Source: Streptomyces sp. sk2.1
Lineage (GTDB): Bacteria; Actinomycetota; Actinomycetes; Streptomycetales; Streptomycetaceae
Reading direction: 5' to 3'
Assembly: GCF_008120935.1 (NCBI RefSeq)
Contig: NZ_RDBO01000077.1
Location: forward strand, 18,402 to 73,257
DNA length: 54,856 bases
A model generated the notes under the pieces. It was not told the origin of the DNA, did not search any database, and worked only from the letters and a program-made list of their open reading frames with translations. Shown one piece after another: positions 43,764 through 51,552 of this stretch. Position 1 is the first letter of the stretch, and every line of letters starts with the position of its first letter. A program made the position numbers and the translations under genes.

Positions 43764-44863
43764 CCTCCACCGAACCCACCACCGCCACGGCGGCCGGGGA
43801 CGACTCGATCGTCGGGAAGCTCTCCACGCTCGACCGCTACCTCGCGGTGTGGATCCTGCTGGCCATGGCCGTCGGCCTGGGCCTGGGCCGCCTGGTCCCG
43901 GGGATGAACGACGCGCTCGCGAAGATCGAGATCGGCGGGATCTCCCTGCCGATCGCGCTCGGCCTGCTGGTCATGATGTACCCGGTGCTCGCCAAGGTCC
44001 GCTACGACAGGCTCGACCGCGTGACCGGGGACCGCAAGCTGATGGTGTCCTCGCTGGTCATCAACTGGATCGTCGGCCCGGCCGTCATGTTCGCCCTCGC
44101 GTGGATCTTCCTGCCGGACCTGCCCGAGTACCGCACCGGCCTGATCATCGTCGGGCTCGCCCGCTGCATCGCCATGGTCATCATCTGGAACGACCTCGCG
44201 TGCGGCGACCGCGAGGCCGCCGCCGTCCTCGTCGCCCTGAACTCGGTGTTCCAGGTGCTCGCGTTCGGCCTGCTGGGCTGGTTCTACCTCGACCTGCTGC
44301 CCCGGTGGCTGAACCTCGGCGACGGCCAGGGCCTGGACGTGTCCGTCTGGCACATCGCGCTGAACGTCGTCATCTTCCTCGGCATCCCGCTGCTGGCCGG
44401 CTTCCTCACCCGCCGCATCGGCGAGCAGAAGCTGGGCCGCGCCGACTACGAGGCGAAGTTCCTGCCGAGGATCGGCCCGTGGGCGCTGTACGGGCTGCTG
44501 TTCACGATCGTCATCCTCTTCGCCCTCCAGGGGAAGACGATCACGTCGCAGCCGCTGGACGTCGCCCGGATCGCACTGCCGCTGCTGGTGTACTTCGCGG
44601 TCATGTTCTTCGGCACCTTCCTGCTCGGCAAGGGACTGGGCCTGGCCTACGACCGCACCGCGACCCTCGCCTTCACCGCGGCGGGCAACAACTTCGAGCT
44701 GGCCATCGCGGTCGCCATCGCCACCTTCGGCGTCACCTCCGGCCAGGCCCTGTCCGGCGTCGTCGGACCGCTCATCGAAGTACCCGTCCTGATCGGACTC
44801 GTGTACGTCGCGCTCGCCTGGCGAAGGAAGTTCGCCGCCGACGCGGTGACGACGGCCCCGTGA
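43760..44863 (+). CDS. acr3: ACR3-family arsenite efflux permease
   Basis: 367 residues, ten membrane helices. GTG overlaps the arsR stop (GTGA). Conserved Acr3 features are seen: LPIALGLLVMMYPVLAKVRY, the functional Cys in ARCIAMVIIWNDLACGD, and TAAGNNFELAIAVAIATFG. It exports As(OH)3 using the proton gradient. Confidence 0.95.
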   Translation: MTSTEPTTATAAGDDSIVGKLSTLDRYLAVWILLAMAVGLGLGRLVPGMNDALAKIEIGGISLPIALGLLVMMYPVLAKVRYDRLDRVTGDRKLMVSSLVINWIVGPAVMFALAWIFLPDLPEYRTGLIIVGLARCIAMVIIWNDLACGDREAAAVLVALNSVFQVLAFGLLGWFYLDLLPRWLNLGDGQGLDVSVWHIALNVVIFLGIPLLAGFLTRRIGEQKLGRADYEAKFLPRIGPWALYGLLFTIVILFALQGKTITSQPLDVARIALPLLVYFAVMFFGTFLLGKGLGLAYDRTATLAFTAAGNNFELAIAVAIATFGVTSGQALSGVVGPLIEVPVLIGLVYVALAWRRKFAADAVTTAP

Positions 44864-44979
44864 CCCGGCGCACCGACGTGGTGGTGGTCGGCGGCGGCCG
44901 GGCAGGTCTCGCCGCCGGCCACCACCACCTGCGCCGCCCGGCCCGTGACGCCGCCCGCGCGACCGCCGGGCGGGACTGA
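44860..44979 (+). pseudogene. remnant of a flavin-dependent oxidoreductase gene
   Basis: 39 codons starting with GTG that overlaps the acr3 stop. The product begins with a strand and dinucleotide-binding loop, DVVVVGGGRAGLAAG, exactly like the start of ArsO-type flavoproteins that often follow acr3 in Streptomyces, but the frame ends 20 residues later, where full-length proteins have more than 300. It is best read as a truncated arsO-like gene; expression as a peptide is possible but unlikely to be functional. Confidence 0.65.
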
Positions 44980-44982
44980 CGG

Positions 44983-45489
44983 TCAGGTGACGGCGGGGCT
45001 GCGGCGCTCGACGAGGACCACGTCGCGCCAGACGTCGCGGTGGCGTCCGATCCGCTCGCGCGTGCCGATGACCCGGAAGCCGGCGCGCCGATGAACGGCG
45101 AGGCTGGCGGTGTTCTCGGGGAAGATCCCCGACTGGACGGTCCAGATCCCGGCCCGTTCGGTGGAGTCGACCAGGGCCCCGAGCAGGGCGGAGGCGACGC
45201 CCCGGCCGCGGGCGGCGGGGTGGACGTAGACGGAGTGCTCGACCACACCCGCGTACGCGCACCGGTCCGAGACCCGGCTCGCGGCCACCCAGCCGAGCAC
45301 CGCCCCCGCCTCGTCGAGGGCGGCGAAGCGGTGTCCGGGCAGCTTCGCGGCGTCGAACTCCTCCCAGGTCGGCGGGCCGGTCTCGAAGGTGGCGTCGCCC
45401 TCGTCGATGCCCGCCCGGTAGATGGCCAGCACCTGCTCGGCGTGCTCCGCCGTCAGCGGCACGACCACCGCGCCCGATGCTCCGCTCAA
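44983..45489 (-). CDS. arsN1: ArsN1-like (phosphinothricin-type) N-acetyltransferase
   Basis: 168 residues. GNAT fold related to phosphinothricin acetyltransferase: IYRAGIDEGDATFET, VEHSVYVHPAARGRGVASAL (acetyl-CoA loop) and FPENTASLAVHRRAGFRVIG. The N-terminal IDEGDATFE pattern fits ArsN1 enzymes, which from published work acetylate arsinothricin, an organoarsenical antibiotic. The TTG start overlaps the arsR stop (TTGA), so it is co-translated with an ArsR carrying As(III)-type cysteines. A generic PAT role is the alternative. Confidence 0.82.
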   Translation of the reverse strand: MSGASGAVVVPLTAEHAEQVLAIYRAGIDEGDATFETGPPTWEEFDAAKLPGHRFAALDEAGAVLGWVAASRVSDRCAYAGVVEHSVYVHPAARGRGVASALLGALVDSTERAGIWTVQSGIFPENTASLAVHRRAGFRVIGTRERIGRHRDVWRDVVLVERRSPAVT

Positions 45490-45890
45490 CGCTTCTCCCC
45501 CTTCCCCGACGACCGTCGGACCGCGGTCGGCGGAGCCAGCAGCTTGCCCATCGCGGCGAGCACCGAGGGCTCGACGCGGTAGTACACCCAGGTGCCGCGC
45601 CGCTCGGAGGTGAGCAGCCCGGCCTCCTTCAGCTTCTTCAGGTGGTGGGAGACGGTCGGCTGGGAGACGCCGACGTCGGAGATGTCGCACACGCATGCCT
45701 CGCCGCCCTCGTGCGAGGCCACGGCGGAGAACAGCCGCAGCCGGACCGGGTCGCCCAGTGCCTTGAACATCCGCGCGGCCGTCCCGGCTTCTTCCGCGGT
45801 CATCGGGCGTTCGGCCAGCGGCGGGCAGCACGGCGTCACGCTCCGGCCGTCGGCGGGTTCGAGCAGCGGCAGCACCTTCGCATTCGACAT
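45486..45890 (-). CDS. arsR: ArsR-family metalloregulator (second copy)
   Basis: 134 residues. Classic As(III) pair Cys66/Cys68 in EACVCDISDVG in the alpha-3 helix, plus an N-terminal Cys21-Cys22 (TPCCPPL). The winged helix follows (SQPTVSHHLKKLKEAGLL, RRGTWVYYRVEP). It is upstream of and overlaps arsN1. A TCGACATG/CATGTCGA repeat overlaps its start, and an 11-nt core of that site recurs before the flavoprotein gene. Confidence 0.93.
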   Translation of the reverse strand: MSNAKVLPLLEPADGRSVTPCCPPLAERPMTAEEAGTAARMFKALGDPVRLRLFSAVASHEGGEACVCDISDVGVSQPTVSHHLKKLKEAGLLTSERRGTWVYYRVEPSVLAAMGKLLAPPTAVRRSSGKGEKR

Positions 45891-45913
45891 GCATCTATGT
45901 TGACACATGTCGA
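45884..45913. promoter_or_regulatory. operator at second arsR start
   Basis: TCGACATG (45884-45891) and CATGTCGA (45906-45913) are perfect 8-bp arms around TCTATGTTGAC (45894-45904). The left arm includes the ATG. Likely autoregulatory ArsR site. Confidence 0.7.
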
Positions 45914-46131
45914 ACCAGCGGGAGGGGGGTACGTCATCGGCGCGCGAGACGGGCGGCCGGGTGCCGGGCGTCGGGCGACACGGTCTGCGCACCGGCCCGC
46001 GCCGCGTGGCGGGTTCGGTGAGGGGCCGCGCCGCCGCTCGGGCCCGACGGGCGCGAGCCCGGCGCCCCGGTGGCGTCGAGAGCGCCGGCGATGGCGGTGC
46101 CGCAGACGCGCCCATCGGCGAACACCTGATT

Positions 46132-46161
46132 TCGATGAATGTCTATGTTGACGCTCATCGA
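46132..46161. promoter_or_regulatory. second ArsR-type operator, before the flavoprotein gene
   Basis: TCGATGA (46132-46138) and TCATCGA (46155-46161) flank the same TCTATGTTGAC core (46142-46152) found in the operator at 45884-45913. This points to one regulator controlling both divergent units. The rest of the 333-bp gap (45891-46223) shows no gene. Confidence 0.65.
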
Positions 46162-46223
46162 TGCAGATGCCATTCTGGGTCGCGCAAGTCATCGACAGAT
46201 GTCGAAACAAGCGAGGAGTCGCC

Positions 46224-47633
46224 GTGAACGCGCCCACTGCCACCGAGCTGCCCGTCGTCGTGATCGGGGCCGGACCCGTCGGCCTGGCCGCCGCCGCCCA
46301 TCTGCTCGACCAGGGTGTCGAGCCCCTGGTCCTGGAGGCGGGCCGGGCGGCCGGCGCCGCGGTGCGCGAGTGGTCGCACGTGCGCCTGTTCTCCACCTGG
46401 GGCGAGGTCGTCGACCCCGCCGCCGAGAAGCTCCTGGCCCCCACCGGCTGGACGCGCCCCGACCCGGCCGCCTACCCCTCCGGCGGCGACTGGGCCGACC
46501 TCTACCTGCAGCCGCTCGCCGACGTCCTCGGCGACCGCGTCCGCACCGGCGTCACCGTCACCGGTGTCTCCCGGACCGGCCGGGACCGGATCGTGGACGC
46601 CGACCGTGAGCGGCAGCCGTTCGTCGTGCACCTCACCCACGCCGACGGCCGTGAGGAGCGCCTCTTCGCCCGCGCGGTCGTCGACGCCTCCGGCACCTGG
46701 GCCACGCCGGGCCCGGCGGGCGGCAGCGGACTGCCCGCGCTCGGCGAGAAGGTCGCCGCGCACCGGATCGCCTACCGCGTCCCGGACCTGAAGGACCCGG
46801 CCGTGCGCGCCCGGTACGCGGGCGGGCGCACCGCCGTCATCGGCTCCGGCGCCTCCGCCTTCACCGCTCTCGCCCTTCTCGCCGACCTCGCCGAGTCCGA
46901 CGACGGCGCGGGAACGAAGGGCGTGTGGATCCTGCGCCGGGGCATCTCCGGCTCCACCTTCGGCGGCGGCGAAGCCGACCAGCTCCCCGCCCGCGGAGCC
47001 CTGGGCCTGGCGGCGAAGGCCGCCGTCGACGCCGGTCACGCGGACGCGGTCACCGGCTTCCGCACCGAGGCGATCGAGCCCGACGCCGACGGCCGCCTCG
47101 TTCTGGTCGGCGAGGACGGGCGCCGCCTGGACCCGGTCGACGAGGTGATCGTGCTGACCGGCTTCCGCCCCGACCTGTCCTTCCTCGGCGAGCTGCGCCT
47201 GGGCCTCGACGAACGCCTCCAGGCCCCCGTCGCCCTGGCTCCGCTGATCGACCCCAACCAGCACTCCTGCGGCACCGTCTACCCGCACGGCCACCGCGAA
47301 CTCTCCCACCCCGAGCCCGGGGTGTACCTGGTCGGCATGAAGTCCTACGGCCGCGCCCCGACCTTCCTCGCCATGACCGGCTACGAGCAGGTCCGCTCCG
47401 TCGCCGCCGCCATCGCCGGCGACATCGAGTCCGCCGACCGCGTGGAACTCACCCTGCCCGAGACCGGAGTCTGCGGCGGCGCCGGTCTCTTCGACGCCCC
47501 CGACCCCCAGCAGGCCGACGGCGGCTGCTGTGCGCCCGCGCCGCAGCTCGTCCAGCTCGCCGCCCCCGCAGCCCCCGCCGCGGCCGGGGCGGCTGCCGAG
47601 CAGGACCCGGCGGGCGGCTGCTGCGGCTCGTGA
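46224..47633 (+). CDS. FAD/NAD(P)-binding oxidoreductase of arsenic region with Cys-pair tail
   Basis: 469 residues. FAD-binding VVVIGAGPVGLAAAAHLL at residues 10-27, an NADP-binding-like TAVIGSGASAF near 215, and the second FAD segment GVYLVGMKSYGRAP. It resembles flavin monooxygenase/ArsO-like proteins of Streptomyces arsenic islands. The C-terminal 55 residues are Ala/Pro/Gly-rich and carry Cys417, the pair Cys435-Cys436 and the pair Cys466-Cys467 in GGCCGS, plausible As(III) or thiol-exchange sites. GTG 46224 has GAGGAG 8 nt upstream. Reaction unknown; arsenic-linked by its operator. Confidence 0.85.
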   Translation: MNAPTATELPVVVIGAGPVGLAAAAHLLDQGVEPLVLEAGRAAGAAVREWSHVRLFSTWGEVVDPAAEKLLAPTGWTRPDPAAYPSGGDWADLYLQPLADVLGDRVRTGVTVTGVSRTGRDRIVDADRERQPFVVHLTHADGREERLFARAVVDASGTWATPGPAGGSGLPALGEKVAAHRIAYRVPDLKDPAVRARYAGGRTAVIGSGASAFTALALLADLAESDDGAGTKGVWILRRGISGSTFGGGEADQLPARGALGLAAKAAVDAGHADAVTGFRTEAIEPDADGRLVLVGEDGRRLDPVDEVIVLTGFRPDLSFLGELRLGLDERLQAPVALAPLIDPNQHSCGTVYPHGHRELSHPEPGVYLVGMKSYGRAPTFLAMTGYEQVRSVAAAIAGDIESADRVELTLPETGVCGGAGLFDAPDPQQADGGCCAPAPQLVQLAAPAAPAAAGAAAEQDPAGGCCGS

Positions 47634-47827
47634 CCGACCTGGGCACACCCGCGCGGGGCCGCGACCGGGGCCGGAGGGTGCTGCCGGCAACCGGGCCACC
47701 GGATTCGTGACCCGTACGCCCCGCTCCGGTGAAGCGAGGGGGGGCCGGGCGTACGGGGCACGCGCCCGCGGCCAAAAGCCCTGCCGCGCCCCCGGCTTCG
47801 GCCGGGGGTGCGGCCCGGGGGAGAGGG

Positions 47828-47845
47828 TCGAACACCTGTTAGAAT
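47828..47845 (+). promoter_or_regulatory. LexA-like box overlapping a TAGAAT -10 element
   Basis: TCGAACACCTGTTAGA (47828-47843) matches the actinobacterial SOS box TCGAAC-N4-GTTCGA with one mismatch. It overlaps TAGAAT (47840-47845), a good -10 hexamer. LexA bound here would block transcription starting near 47852. Confidence 0.55.
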
Positions 47846-47860
47846 GCCGACCAGTAGATG

Positions 47861-47903
47861 AGCCTTCTCGGCGCGGATTCCGATCCGCCGGGGAGGCTTT
47901 TTT
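47861..47903 (+). terminator. Rho-independent terminator with six-T tail
   Basis: AGCCTTCTCGGCG (47861-47873) pairs with the run ending at 47898 in about 13 base pairs including two G-U pairs, and TTTTTT (47898-47903) follows. A genuine T-tract is unusual in this GC-rich genome. It lies only about 10-50 nt from the start of the SOS-like promoter, so that promoter would yield a transcript of roughly 50 nt unless read-through occurs. Confidence 0.75.
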
Positions 47904-48026
47904 CATGCCCGGGCCCTGCCCCGGCACCGGTGGGGGCCTGTCGCGAGACACCTGCCGAGCGGCCCGAACCCGCTGCACCCACCCGCCGGTTCCTCGTTTC
48001 CCGACCCGCAAGAGAAGAGCCATGCC

Positions 48027-48947
48027 ATGAGCACACGGACAAACACCCCAGCAGACCCCGGGACTTGGCGACTCGGCGACCTGACGGTCAACCGCGTCGG
48101 ATTCGGCGCGATGCGCCTGACCGGTACCGAGCCCTTCGACGGCGGTGTGCCGCGCGACCGCGAGCAGTCGATCGCCGTGCTCCGGCGGGCGGTCGAACTC
48201 GGCGTGAACCACATCGACACCGCCGCGTTCTACTTCTCCGCGACGCGCTCCGCCAACGAACTGATCAACCGGGCGCTGGCGCCGTACCCGGACGACCTGG
48301 TCATCACCACCAAGGTCTGGCCGGCCCGCGACCCCTCGGGCGCGTGGTGGTGGGCCGACCCGGAGCAGTTGCGCGGCCAGGTCGAGGAGAACCTCCGCCA
48401 GCTCGGCCGCGACCACCTGGACGTGGTGAACCTGCGCGTGCCGCCGAGCCGGCGGAACGGATCGATCGGCGAGCACTTCGGGGCGCTGGCCGAGTTGCGC
48501 GAGGCCGGGCTGATCCGCCACCTCGGCATATCCAACGTCACGTCCGCGCAACTGACCGAGGCCCGGGCCATCGCCCCGGTCGTCTGCGTGCAGAACCCGT
48601 ACGGGATCGGCGCGGCGAGCGAGGACCGGGCGCTCCTGCGGCGCTGCGGCGAACTCGGCATCGCCTTCGTCCCGTTCTTCGCGATCGCCGGTTCCGGCCG
48701 CGAGGCGGGCCCGGCCCCCGACACCGACGAGGAGGTACGCTCCGTCGCCCGCGCGCACGATGCGACCCCCGCACAGATCCGGCTGGCCTGGACCCTGCAC
48801 CAGGGCCCGCACGTCCTGGCGATCCCGGGCACCGGCGATCCGGACCACCTCTCCCAGAACGTGGCGGCCGGCGCGCTGCGGCTCTCGGAGGAGGAGATGG
48901 CACGCCTCGACCGGGCGGCCGACTCCGCGAGCCCCGCAGGGGGTTGA
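48027..48947 (+). CDS. aldo/keto reductase
   Basis: 306 residues. TIM-barrel NADPH-dependent oxidoreductase. Conserved features: FGAMRLTG, the catalytic Asp/Tyr region HIDTAAFYFSATRSANELI, the Lys in LVITTKVWP, and the NADP-binding end VLAIPGTGDPDHLSQNVAA. The substrate His position is altered (VVNLRVPPSRRNG where Y-x-x-H types have LH), as in some actinobacterial members. It lies downstream of an SOS-like promoter/terminator unit, but its own promoter is not evident. Confidence 0.92.
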   Translation: MSTRTNTPADPGTWRLGDLTVNRVGFGAMRLTGTEPFDGGVPRDREQSIAVLRRAVELGVNHIDTAAFYFSATRSANELINRALAPYPDDLVITTKVWPARDPSGAWWWADPEQLRGQVEENLRQLGRDHLDVVNLRVPPSRRNGSIGEHFGALAELREAGLIRHLGISNVTSAQLTEARAIAPVVCVQNPYGIGAASEDRALLRRCGELGIAFVPFFAIAGSGREAGPAPDTDEEVRSVARAHDATPAQIRLAWTLHQGPHVLAIPGTGDPDHLSQNVAAGALRLSEEEMARLDRAADSASPAGG

Positions 48948-49033
48948 TCGGGATGCCGGCCGACCGGCCCGTCGCGGCCTCTGCCCCGTAACCCGGTTGC
49001 GGCGGACCCGGTCACCCGGGCGAGGATGCCCAC

Positions 49034-49441
49034 ATGAGCCGAGAAACGGATGAGGTAAGCGAAGCGATCGAGGGCGAGCTGCGCCTCATGGACCCCGACG
49101 TGCGCATGTCGCGCGCGCTCGCCCGACAGCTGCTGGACCCGGACTTCGTGGAGGTCGGTGCTTCGGGGCGGCGGTGGACGTACGACGAGATGATCGCCGC
49201 GCTGCCCGAGATGGACGGTACGACGGAAAGCGGGCTGCGCTACGAGCCCTCGGAGTTCACCGGTGTCCTGCTGGCCCCCGGGCTGGTGCACCTCACCTAC
49301 GAGACCACGCTGGACGGGGACCGGGCGCGGCGCAGTTCGCTCTGGCGCAAGCAGGGTGCGGCCGGGACGTGGCAGATGTACTACCACCAGGCCACCCCCA
49401 TCCCGCCCGCCGCCGCGTCATCGACGGACATGACCGCCTGA
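49034..49441 (+). CDS. DUF4440 / NTF2-like protein
   Basis: 135 residues. Cone-shaped NTF2-like fold: an N-terminal helix pair (ELRLMDPDVRMSRALARQLL), FVEVGASGRRWTYDEMIAAL, and C-terminal strands SSLWRKQGAAGTWQMYYHQATPI that match DUF4440. Members are small-ligand binders or enzymes of unknown role. No partner identified. Confidence 0.85.
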   Translation: MSRETDEVSEAIEGELRLMDPDVRMSRALARQLLDPDFVEVGASGRRWTYDEMIAALPEMDGTTESGLRYEPSEFTGVLLAPGLVHLTYETTLDGDRARRSSLWRKQGAAGTWQMYYHQATPIPPAAASSTDMTA

Positions 49442-49453
49442 GGTACGGGCGCC

Positions 49454-50005
49454 ATGCGACTTGTCGAGTTGGAGATCGCCCGGCACGACTGGGGCGGCAT
49501 GCTGTGCGGATGCGGCGGCTCGGCGCAGCACCTGGCCCGGGACCTGCTGCGGCTCGCAGACGGGGACCCCGGGCAGGAACCGGGCCACTTCGGCCTCGAA
49601 GAGCACGTCTGGTCCGCGGCGGTCCTCTGGGAACCGGCCCCCGCGGTGGCGTCCGTCGCCCTGGCCGCCCTCGCGGACGATGTCCCGCCGGCGGCCCGGG
49701 AGCGGTACCTCGACCTCCTGCAGTGCCTGGTGGCGGGCGAGGGCACGGACGGGGAATCCGCCCGGCGGGGCCTCGACCTTCCGGAACTGTGCCGGGGCCT
49801 CGCCCGGCAGGGCCTCTGGCTGCTCTACGGAGAGGTGATGTCGAACCGGTTCCCCGGGACCGTCGGCGCCGCGTTCGAGATCCTCACGGTGGTGGAGCCC
49901 GACAGGGCGCGCCTGCAACGCGTCCGGGAGGTCGCGGCCGACTGGCTGCCCGTGTGCTGCCGAACCGGCCTGTGCGACGAGGACCTGCCCGTTCTCGACC
50001 GCTGA
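49454..50005 (+). CDS. hypothetical protein
   Basis: 183 residues, acidic and mainly helical, no signal peptide. It starts MRLVELEIARHDWGGMLCGCGGSA with a CGCGG motif, here limited to LCGCGG as the only notable feature, and two Cys pairs near the end (VCCRTGLCDEDL). The G/C codon bias is normal and it follows the DUF4440 gene by 12 bp, so it may be co-transcribed. I do not recognise a family; similar helical proteins in Streptomyces are annotated as hypothetical. Confidence 0.68.
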   Translation: MRLVELEIARHDWGGMLCGCGGSAQHLARDLLRLADGDPGQEPGHFGLEEHVWSAAVLWEPAPAVASVALAALADDVPPAARERYLDLLQCLVAGEGTDGESARRGLDLPELCRGLARQGLWLLYGEVMSNRFPGTVGAAFEILTVVEPDRARLQRVREVAADWLPVCCRTGLCDEDLPVLDR

Positions 50006-50063
50006 CGTCGTTCGAGCAGCGGCCGAACTGCCGCCCGCTGTCTGCCGTTTGCCGGGGGGCTTG

Positions 50064-51410
50064 TCATGCCGGGACGAGTTCGGGGCGAACGGTCGCCCGC
50101 GCACGTTCGTACAGCTGCTGGGCTTCGTGGTTCCGGATGTGGGGGCGGATGAGGTTGAACATGTCCGTCATCCGCTTGTCGATGCGCCCGGAGTCGACCA
50201 GCGGGTAGTCGTCCAGCGCGAGCCCCCAGGTCCGGCACGCGGCTTCGAGATGCCCCACGGCGAGCTGCCGCTCGGCGAGGATCGCCCGTTCCTTGACGCG
50301 GGTGCGCCGGTAGACGCCGTGCCGAAGCCGGTCCGACTCCTGCATGGCGGCAACGGCGCCGTGCGCATCGCCCATTTCGAACCGCACCTGGCTGGTGTGG
50401 TAGTTGAGCGACGCGGGGTCGTACGAGCCGAACGTCTTCCCGCGGGACTCCGCCTTGTCCATGGCGGTCTCGGCCTCCTGCAAATGCATGAGCGCGGAAC
50501 GACGGTCACCGATCTGTGCGGCCGCGTGCGCCTGCTGGCCGACGAGAAAGGCACGCATGCGCGGTCCGGCCTGGGGAGCGGAGGCCGCAGCGGCATCCGC
50601 GAGCCGCATGGCGATCGGCCCCTGCCCCAGATCCACCGCCTGCACGCTCATGCCCCGGAGCGTGGTGCAGTACGTCAGGTGGTCCTCCGACGCTCCGGCG
50701 AGCTCCAGCGCCTTCAGGTAGTAACGCTGGGCGAGCCCGTGCAGGCCCTCGTCGACCGCCATGTACCCGGTGAGGTAGCAGAGGTCGGAGGCGGCGGACA
50801 TCATGGCTCTGCGCACGGACTCGGGGCCGTCGGTCCTGAGGAACGGAGCAACGGTGTTCACCAGGAAGGCCGCAGCGAGGGGACGGGCGGTCCGGCCCCC
50901 GAACTGATCGTCCATCGACGAGAGCTGTTCCGTCATGGCCGACACCGTGTGCACGTCGGACATGCCGATGCGGGTCCGGGTGCCTTCTTGCACGGCCTCC
51001 ATGCGCCCCACCACGTCCGGCCAGTCGGGGACGGTCAGCGCGACGGAGAACAGGGCGACACCGAGCACGCTGCGACGGGAAGGATCCATGTCCAGCCTCC
51101 CGAGGCCAATGATCCCATCAACCGCGTCGGAGGAGGTTGCCTTCGTCTCGTTCTCGGGAGCTGGGAAGCCGACTTCTGTATACGTGACAGGCCGCCCGAG
51201 CCTCCGGGCGAGCGCTTCCAGAATCAGCGGACGGGCATCTGCGCGCGGCAGGCTTCCGCTCAACCATTGGTGAACGGAAGGCGCACGGTACTGCTTCGGG
51301 GTGCCGCGCTCGGTTCCGATCCGGTTGATTGCTTGCGCGCACTGCCGGAGGGTCCATCCGGTCTCGCGAAACAGCCGTTCCAGTCCTGTGTTCGGCTCGC
51401 TGGTGCTCAA
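50064..51410 (-). CDS. helix-turn-helix regulator with TPR-like C-terminus
   Basis: 448 residues. An N-terminal XRE-like DNA-binding domain (about 15-75: TGWTLRQCAQAINRIG, then PSVHQWLSGSLPRADARPLI), then a helical repeat domain with TPR-like units (residues 150-430) such as AVDEGLHGLAQRYYLKALELA and DRRSALMHLQEAETAMDKAE. The protein family includes NsdA-like regulators of development and antibiotic synthesis in Streptomyces. The TTG start follows a GGGGAG by about 10 nt. Divergent from the peptide/methyltransferase operon, with a palindrome between, hence probably its regulator. Confidence 0.87.
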   Translation of the reverse strand: MSTSEPNTGLERLFRETGWTLRQCAQAINRIGTERGTPKQYRAPSVHQWLSGSLPRADARPLILEALARRLGRPVTYTEVGFPAPENETKATSSDAVDGIIGLGRLDMDPSRRSVLGVALFSVALTVPDWPDVVGRMEAVQEGTRTRIGMSDVHTVSAMTEQLSSMDDQFGGRTARPLAAAFLVNTVAPFLRTDGPESVRRAMMSAASDLCYLTGYMAVDEGLHGLAQRYYLKALELAGASEDHLTYCTTLRGMSVQAVDLGQGPIAMRLADAAAASAPQAGPRMRAFLVGQQAHAAAQIGDRRSALMHLQEAETAMDKAESRGKTFGSYDPASLNYHTSQVRFEMGDAHGAVAAMQESDRLRHGVYRRTRVKERAILAERQLAVGHLEAACRTWGLALDDYPLVDSGRIDKRMTDMFNLIRPHIRNHEAQQLYERARATVRPELVPA

Positions 51411-51436
51411 GGTCGTTCAACTCCCCCCGCACGACT

Positions 51437-51454
51437 GCGTTAAGTGCTTAACGC
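51437..51454. promoter_or_regulatory. GCGTTAAG-TG-CTTAACGC operator
   Basis: A perfect 18-bp inverted repeat in the 142-bp divergent gap, with an extra TCTTAA half-site at 51455-51460. It is the only AT-rich spot in the region and resembles TTAAG/CTTAA sites of other Streptomyces XRE-type regulators. Best candidate binding site for the regulator at 50064-51410. Confidence 0.65.
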
Positions 51455-51552
51455 TCTTAATCCTTGCGCGCTTCCCAACAGTACCGCTGGGTGTGATCAG
51501 GCGGTTGCCTAGAGCGAGCAGCCGGATTTTGCGGTGGAAAGGATGTAGACGA

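Larger units (their letters stand above)
47634..48026. other. gap with SOS-like promoter and intrinsic terminator
   Basis: 393 bp with no supported gene. The first 190 bp are G/C-rich and featureless; the rest holds the LexA-like box, the -10 element and a T-tailed hairpin given separately. The last 120 bp lead to the aldo/keto reductase start without a clear promoter. Confidence 0.6.

Noticed and set aside
44860..44979. Functional 39-residue arsenic peptide
   Set aside because: Its sequence is the dinucleotide-binding start of a large flavoprotein, so truncation is the simpler explanation.
47834..47903. Structured riboswitch or tRNA-like element in the gap before the aldo/keto reductase
   Set aside because: Only a single hairpin with a T-tract is present; no cloverleaf and no known aptamer core.
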